This document shows, piece after piece, positions 58,515 to 64,000 of a stretch of DNA of 64,000 nucleotides; position 1 is the first letter of the stretch, and every line of letters begins with the position of its first letter. The DNA comes from Eucalyptus grandis (Eukaryota; Streptophyta; Magnoliopsida; Myrtales; Myrtaceae). The translations under genes were made by a program, and so were the position numbers. Below the pieces are notes generated by a model. The model was not told the DNA's origin. It ran no database searches and saw only the letters and a list, made by a program, of their open reading frames with translations. The stretch covers positions 41,026,112-41,090,111 of the forward strand of contig NC_052613.1 of the NCBI RefSeq assembly GCF_016545825.1, given 5' to 3'.

Positions 58515-59285
58515 AAAATTGGCCCATGCTTGTCGTTATCGAGAAATCCTTATTGAAATCGAGGAGAGAATGTGGCCGGGATGTTAGCCTCCATGAAAAA
58601 CGCGTATCTTGATAACATGTGTCCAAATCCTAAAAAAGAATCTCACCTTTAACGACTAAGAAGTGACAAAAGCAATAAATTTTACATTACACCATGTCAC
58701 GGAGCGTCCGTACAAGTCATCATTATCGTTGACGAACTAGGTATATGATTTGGTATTGACAAGACGAATATTTATAGGTCCCAAATGAGAGCCACAAGCC
58801 AAAGTTGAATGTGAGCAAAATGCAGCCAAAATTTGCCTATAAGTAGAACTTAGATTCAGAGAAAGAGATAGAGTTGATAGATTGTAATCAACCACTTGAA
58901 AATTGGTCCATGCTTGTTGTTATCGATAAATCCTTATTGAAATCGAGGAGAGAATGCGGCCGGGATGTTAACCTCCATGAAAAACGCGTATCTTGATAAC
59001 ATGTGCCCGAACCCTAAAGAAGAATCTCACGCCTTCAACAACTAAGAAGTGACAAAAGCAAGAAATTTTGCACCATACCAATGTCGCGGAGCGTCCGTAC
59101 AAGTCGTCATTGTCGTTAACGAACTAGATAATGAATTGGTATTGAAAAGACAATTATTTATAGGTCCCACGCGAGAGCCATAAGCCAAAGTTGAATGTGA
59201 GCCGAATGCAGCCAAGATTTGCCAACTGATAAAACTTAGATTTAGAGAAAGAGATGGAGTTCATAGATCGTAATCAGCTACTTGA
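58515..59285. repeat. Tandem duplication of about 385 bp
   Basis: Unit 1 is 58515-58898 and unit 2 is 58899-59285. Both begin AAAATTGG[CT]CCATGCTTGT, contain AACGCGTATCTTGATAACAT and CGGAGCGTCCGTACAAGTC, and end near a TTGAAAATT. They differ by about 8-10 percent by eye. Non-coding. Confidence 0.9.
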
Positions 59286-59289
59286 AAAT

Positions 59290-59849
59290 TTCTAAAATGA
59301 GTCGTCTTAAGGGTGCGAGCTAATCATACATCATAATTGGATATTTCCACATTCAATGTAGATCACATATACGCGAGAAAGACAGCACAACAAGTGACAA
59401 TTTTTTTTTCTAGGCATCGACCATTTGTTAACAAAATTATTATATTAAATTTTATGATGCAGAGGATAGAAGACCTCTACGTAAATAAGGCGGCACCGTG
59501 CAATTCGGGGCCAAAAAAGGGGGAAACGCGTTCTCTGCGGGGAGAGCTGGAGTCGATTTTTGCGGCTACATGAATCGAATTGCCACCCGTAAGTAAAAGA
59601 GATTTTTTGTGCAAGAATTTAGGGGTGCGTGCATTCATGTCCTTAGAGAAACTCTATACACAGCGAACTTTGCGGGCTCTAATTCTCTCTGTGATGTGCG
59701 TGCTTATTAATTGCTTAAAAATGCAATGGTGGGTATATATGTTTGGATTTTTCATAAGTCATTTTAATAAAAAAAATTATTTAAAAATTGGGCAGAACGT
59801 TGATTTTTGTTTAGTAAAAGAGCGAGTTTAGCAATTGGCCAAATAATAT
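59290..59849. other. Intergenic, no gene recognised
   Basis: Short frames of 78 and 83 codons show no motif. Nothing else seen. Confidence 0.5.
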
Positions 59850-60480
59850 TTAATTCTGCTTTTTTATTCTCAAGAGTATATTTAGAATAGAAATCCATAT
59901 AGTAAATTTTTTGTTCTCAATAATAGATTTGAAGTAGAATAAAAAAAATTAGTTCTTTGTTCCTGGGAACATTTCCAAAATCAAGCCAATCGAATTTTTT
60001 TCTTTTATTTTATTTTCTCTTCTTTTTTCCTTTTTGTTTTCCTTCATTTTCGCTTCTTCTTCTACCGTTGCCGCCATTAGCCACCACCGTCTTCGTCACC
60101 GTCCATTCCCACCAATCATCGGTGACCGGTTGGATGAGCCTCTAGGGAGAGCTCATCAGAGGCTTGCTAGGCTAGGGCGAGGTCCAATGAGCCTTGCCCA
60201 AGCCTCCCTTGTCCACCAGGGAGGCTTTGGCTGGGCGAGACTCTCCTAGCCATTGGTGAGTCTCACCTAGTTGGGCAAGGTTCAGCCAAGCTCGCCCAGC
60301 CATCGGTGGAGCTCGACCTCGCCGAGCCACTACAAGGATAGTGTTGCTTGACCAAGGTGAGGCCCCACCTCGCGGTGGCTCAGCAAGTCTTGGCCAACGA
60401 GGTGAGGTCATTGGCGCTTGTCTAGCCGGTTGCCGGTCATCCCAAGGATGGACTGGTTGAGGAAGAAAAATTAAAGAAAA
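59850..60480. mobile_element. Decayed GC-core element
   Basis: An AT-rich arm with TTGTTCCTGGGAACATTTCC is followed by TTGCCGCCATTAGCCACCACC and a core of GAGCCT, GGCGAGG and CTCGCC words, like the 15371-16512 element but with many C-to-T and G-to-A changes. This looks like an old copy decayed by methylcytosine deamination. The ends are not clear. Confidence 0.5.
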
Positions 60481-62000
60481 AATAAAATTATTAAAAAAAT
60501 TACAAGAAAATGAGTTGGATTAGACATTTTGAAGACTAGTGCCAAACACAAGTCTATCACGAAAAAAAAAATTAGATAGTTACGATATGCTTTCAAATGC
60601 TTAGAATTTATTTTTAAGAACAAAATAAAAAATATATAAATTATTTTTGAGATACGCGTCCTAAATATTTGTATATTTGGCTTAAAGGACCGCCAAAGAG
60701 TTTTGTGTGGAAGCATCTTTAGGGACATTGTGTCCCGTTATTCCCGATGGAGGAAGAGAGAAAGGGACGGTTTTCTTGAGAGGCTGGCGAAACCGTTAAT
60801 CTGCTCTTCCTATCATGGGATCTTACTATTAGTCGGTAAGTTTAATAAACAATGACGACTTTGCGACACGAGTGATTAAAAAGCCACAAAATTAGCGTTT
60901 GTCATCCGACCGAAGTTTAATTATACGGTCTGTTGATGATGATGATGATGATGATAATGTCATGATATGTTGACTTTTGAAAGACTTGAACCAATCCGTG
61001 CATGGTGATATGTAGCCGTGATAACATGCATATATCTAAGGACGCCCTCTTGATTGCTTGTCAAAAAAGTGAAAGATTCCAGCGTCCTGGAGTTGGTAGA
61101 GAACAAAAAATAAATTTTGAGTCCATTAATTTTAAAAGAATACATATTTTAAAATTTTCATTTTCGACTTTTCATTATTTGAGTAACAGAAAATTGATCA
61201 ATTTTAAAAAAAAATCAATGGATTAAAAACAACAAGTTTGGCTTTGGGAAAACAATTTCTCCTTATAATAAGAAGAAAATCATTTTTCTTAAATAATCAA
61301 ATAAATAAAAATTTATGAACAAATACTTTTCTTTATCATAAGCTTTTCAGTTAAACAAATGCATTTTTTTATTATATTTCATTCGTTTAAATTTGGTTGA
61401 AGGATACAAACGCAGAAAAAAACAATTTGTAAAGAAGCTAAACGATATAATAAACATGCGTATCTATGGGAAGGAACTTCTATTGGAAATATTACTTTTT
61501 CCTTTTGTTTGCACATAATGTTGTTTTATGATAGTAAAGTCCTACTTTCTCGTGACAATCAAATAAATTTTAAATTATATTTATTTTTATGCCAATTTAC
61601 CCTCCTAGCAAATTTCTTTTTTGCACTTCATATTTTCCACAACTCATTTTTGTGCAATTTATCTTCCAGACACTAGAATTCACATGATTTCGTTACTCCA
61701 TCTAAACTCCATTCATACTCTTTGTGCTCAAGTGTGAAACCGATGAGCGATTTTGATCACTCTACAATTGTCTAAATCTCAAAACATCCTTTACTACGTT
61801 GATTTTTGTCAACATCCCTAAGGCATGCCCACAAATCAATTTCACCCAATTATATGCGAACGCACTTCTTAAAGATAATCATCCTAATTTAGTATATTCA
61901 CTAAATGGAGATTCCGCTTTTAGAATATCCATCCCCATTCCACAGAAACGTCAGCAAAAGTAAACGCAGCCGAGATTCATGTCGTGAAATCAAAATCGCA
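60481..62000. other. AT-rich intergenic stretch
   Basis: Contains a (TGA)n microsatellite at about 60934-60955. No gene seen. Confidence 0.6.
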
Positions 62001-64000
62001 CCAGCAAGATGGGGAGCAATCTCTTTTCCTAGAAACCTCCGAAACAAGGAACCACTTTTGCCAGCACGACACCTCATGGTGACCTCCGTTTTAAGTCAAC
62101 CTCGTGCGTCGGCTCGTTCTGTCTGCGGGACTATAATCGTTTCCCATTCATGTTTCATGTAAAGCTTCTGTCCCGGTCATCGCCGTTGATCTTTTTGCAA
62201 GAGATATCGTCCTACACAGGATCTTCCGATAGATGCCGTGGATCTAGCAAAATCTGATCAGAGATGTCGTCCCCAACCCCATTTTCAATAGTCATTCGAG
62301 GAACGCCCCGTTACGCGACGGTCCATTCCTTCGGAGGCGGGGATCGGGACGAAGTGAAGAAATTTCCGGTCTTTAGACTAATGATCGCGATTCATCTATT
62401 CCAATTTTCGAAAGGCTAGAAACCCGCAGTTTTATCACGACCGTGCGATGGGATTGATCGAGCCGCTGGCTCGGTTTGATCACCCTTTTGTCCGGATCGC
62501 CCCCCGTCAAGACGCGCTTCTAAAATATTAATTTGAGCTCGAGGGGACGAGTGGGCGACAAAAGCGGTCAAGTATAGCCGCCACATCTCAGCTTTTTCGC
62601 CGGAAATTCAAGATTTGCTCGCACTCTCACGTCTCTCCTTGCCTCTCTCTCTCTCTCTCTCCCCCACTTTGGTTAAGTCAAGAAGAAAACCGACCCCTCC
62701 ATTTCCTCACCTCTTCCGGTAGTCGCCTCAATAATGTGAATATGTTCAGAAAGTTGACTCGTCCTAATTGGCCGAACTTTCCCAAGCACCCCATATGTCA
62801 TGCATTGCGTCGTCGAGCAGGATGACGCTGACGATTCACGGCTTCCATGGCGGATACGGACGACGTATTAAAAAAATTCACAAACCCAAGCCCCCTCCAT
62901 AAAAGAAAAGGAAAGAAAAGAAAAATCGAGTGATGACGACGGCGAGGGCAACTAGAGAGCAAAACACGCAATTGGAATTTGATAAAGGACTAAATTAAGA
63001 CGCGTTAAAGCAAGCCACATCCATGTCCTCCATTATCGGACGGAGGAAGAACGTTGCCCCATTTACGTTTGTCTAATTCGTAAGCCGTAAGAAAGGTGCT
63101 CTTGTCCGTTTAAATTACAAGCGGTGTGGTACATATTTGTTAATCAGTGCTTGTCCGCTTATGATTAATCTAATTCGTAAGCCATAAGAGAGGCGCTTTT
63201 GTCCATTTAAATTTAATGCGGTGCAGTACATGATTGATTATAAGTGCTTGTCCACTTTTGATCCTCTCCTGCTCTCAACACCCCTCCCTCTTTCGAGAAA
63301 AAGTACACTTCTGCATATTGTACTACATAATGTGGATCCGGCCTAATCTATCCTCTTTCGTGCAGACATAAAAATACTATTAATAAAGCTAATTCGCCTA
63401 AGGACATAATTATCATCTCTCAAATCTGGACATTATCTGTAAAGAGTGACTCGGTTAACATAATTTCGACCAACCATCTATGTGGAGATTGAAATATGAT
63501 GGCATGAAGACGCATAGGAGGGAGGGAGGGTGGAATGGCACCCGTGAAGAAAGGTAATCTAGATAGGCAACATAGGCCATTAGGAGAAGCCGGAAGTGGG
63601 CCGGGCACGGTGATGGACCTCGAGAAAACACGCACACAACACCGATGGCATGAAGCCGTGAAGAGTCCCTACCGAGGAGGAGTTCGACTAGTGGCCCGGG
63701 GCCACGGTGGCTTAGGGGGAAGAATTCAAGAACGTCAAGTAAATCGGAGCTGCTCCATGCGCTGAACCTTCTCGATGGATTGACCCCAGGCCACTAGCAA
63801 AGCACGGGGGCAGTTGTCGTTAGGGCCACAATAAAGCCGCCATGGGACTTCAGCTCGGACTCGTGGGTGGCGAGAAAAGTGCATCGATAACGTTGTTGCT
63901 GCCGGCCAAAACAGGGATTCGGGTGCCACCCGTGGGGACCGAAGAGCAATCCACCTTAATAATTCCATCCACAGCGCGAAAAGTCTTCCCGAACCCAAGC
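62001..64000. other. Intergenic; possible gene edge at the right end
   Basis: A (CT)n tract at about 62644-62662. An 87-codon minus frame runs from 63735 to the window edge, and a 76-codon plus frame overlaps it. Neither has a recognisable motif. Two similar stretches (63060-63150 and 63165-63250, both with AATTCGTAAGCC and GTGCTTGTCC) form a diverged tandem repeat of about 110 bp. Confidence 0.4.

Noticed and set aside
58901..59290. CRISPR-like or phage-like direct repeat
   Set aside because: Two long units with no spacers in a plant genome; simple tandem duplication.
63735..63998. 87-codon minus frame at the right edge
   Set aside because: No motif, and an overlapping plus frame exists; cannot be supported without sequence beyond the window.

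Overview
The window is nuclear DNA from a flowering plant, most likely a woody eudicot. The evidence is a broken TIR-type resistance gene start, GT-AG introns, a Ty1-copia element primed by initiator Met tRNA, a LINE with a plant-type gag (DUF4283-like) and RNase H, a tRNA-derived SINE, and hAT, Mutator and Harbinger-type non-autonomous elements. Myrtaceae would fit but cannot be proven by reading. Coding density is very low. I see one small gene that looks intact (54609-54827, minus), one pair of related membrane-protein reading frames, and a pair of pseudogenes. Most of the rest is repeats.

The framework is a direct segmental duplication. Copy A (about 954-16965) and copy B (about 38845-54268) lie about 37.8 kb apart in the same order and orientation. 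Each copy holds, left to right: (i) a stretch with no confident gene; (ii) a minus-strand reading frame with one transmembrane helix; (iii) a block that also resembles the block to the right of the pseudogene, which means an older nested duplication; (iv) an 11-exon minus-strand HAD-phosphatase-like (CECR5/HDHD5 family) gene; (v) its upstream region and about 5 kb of non-coding DNA. Both phosphatase copies share a one-base deletion in exon 5 and also carry different private lesions, so the gene was probably already broken when it was duplicated.

Comparing A with B exposes recent insertions with filled and empty sites: a 2342-bp hAT-like element in A (6004-8345), a 1142-bp Harbinger-like element in A (15371-16512), a 491-bp Mutator-like MITE in B (39661-40151) and a 641-bp hAT-like MITE in B (50722-51362). 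Between the copies lie two diverged copies of another repeat (C1 17880-21450; C2 23865-24476 plus 30046-31660), a SINE, a Mutator-like element with a GC-rich core, a TIR-domain pseudogene, a complete but decayed copia element (24477-30045) and a nearly full-length decayed LINE (31760-38518) that itself carries a 959-bp Harbinger-like element.

The most unusual item is the copy B membrane protein (41150-41620, minus). One transmembrane helix is followed by 18 consecutive collagen-type Gly-X-Y triplets, which is very odd for a plant. A neighbouring frame continues into a Gly-rich stretch and a four-cysteine, zinc-ribbon-like end. The paralogue in copy A keeps the front and the helix but has an unrelated Ala/Lys/Glu tail built on a 41-bp minisatellite.

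Right of copy B (54.3-64 kb) is mostly AT-rich intergenic DNA. It holds the small gene with a TATA box and distant ACGT boxes, a 385-bp tandem duplication and a decayed GC-core element. All alignments were made by eye, so edges of diverged repeats are approximate, while element ends fixed by target-site duplications are exact.
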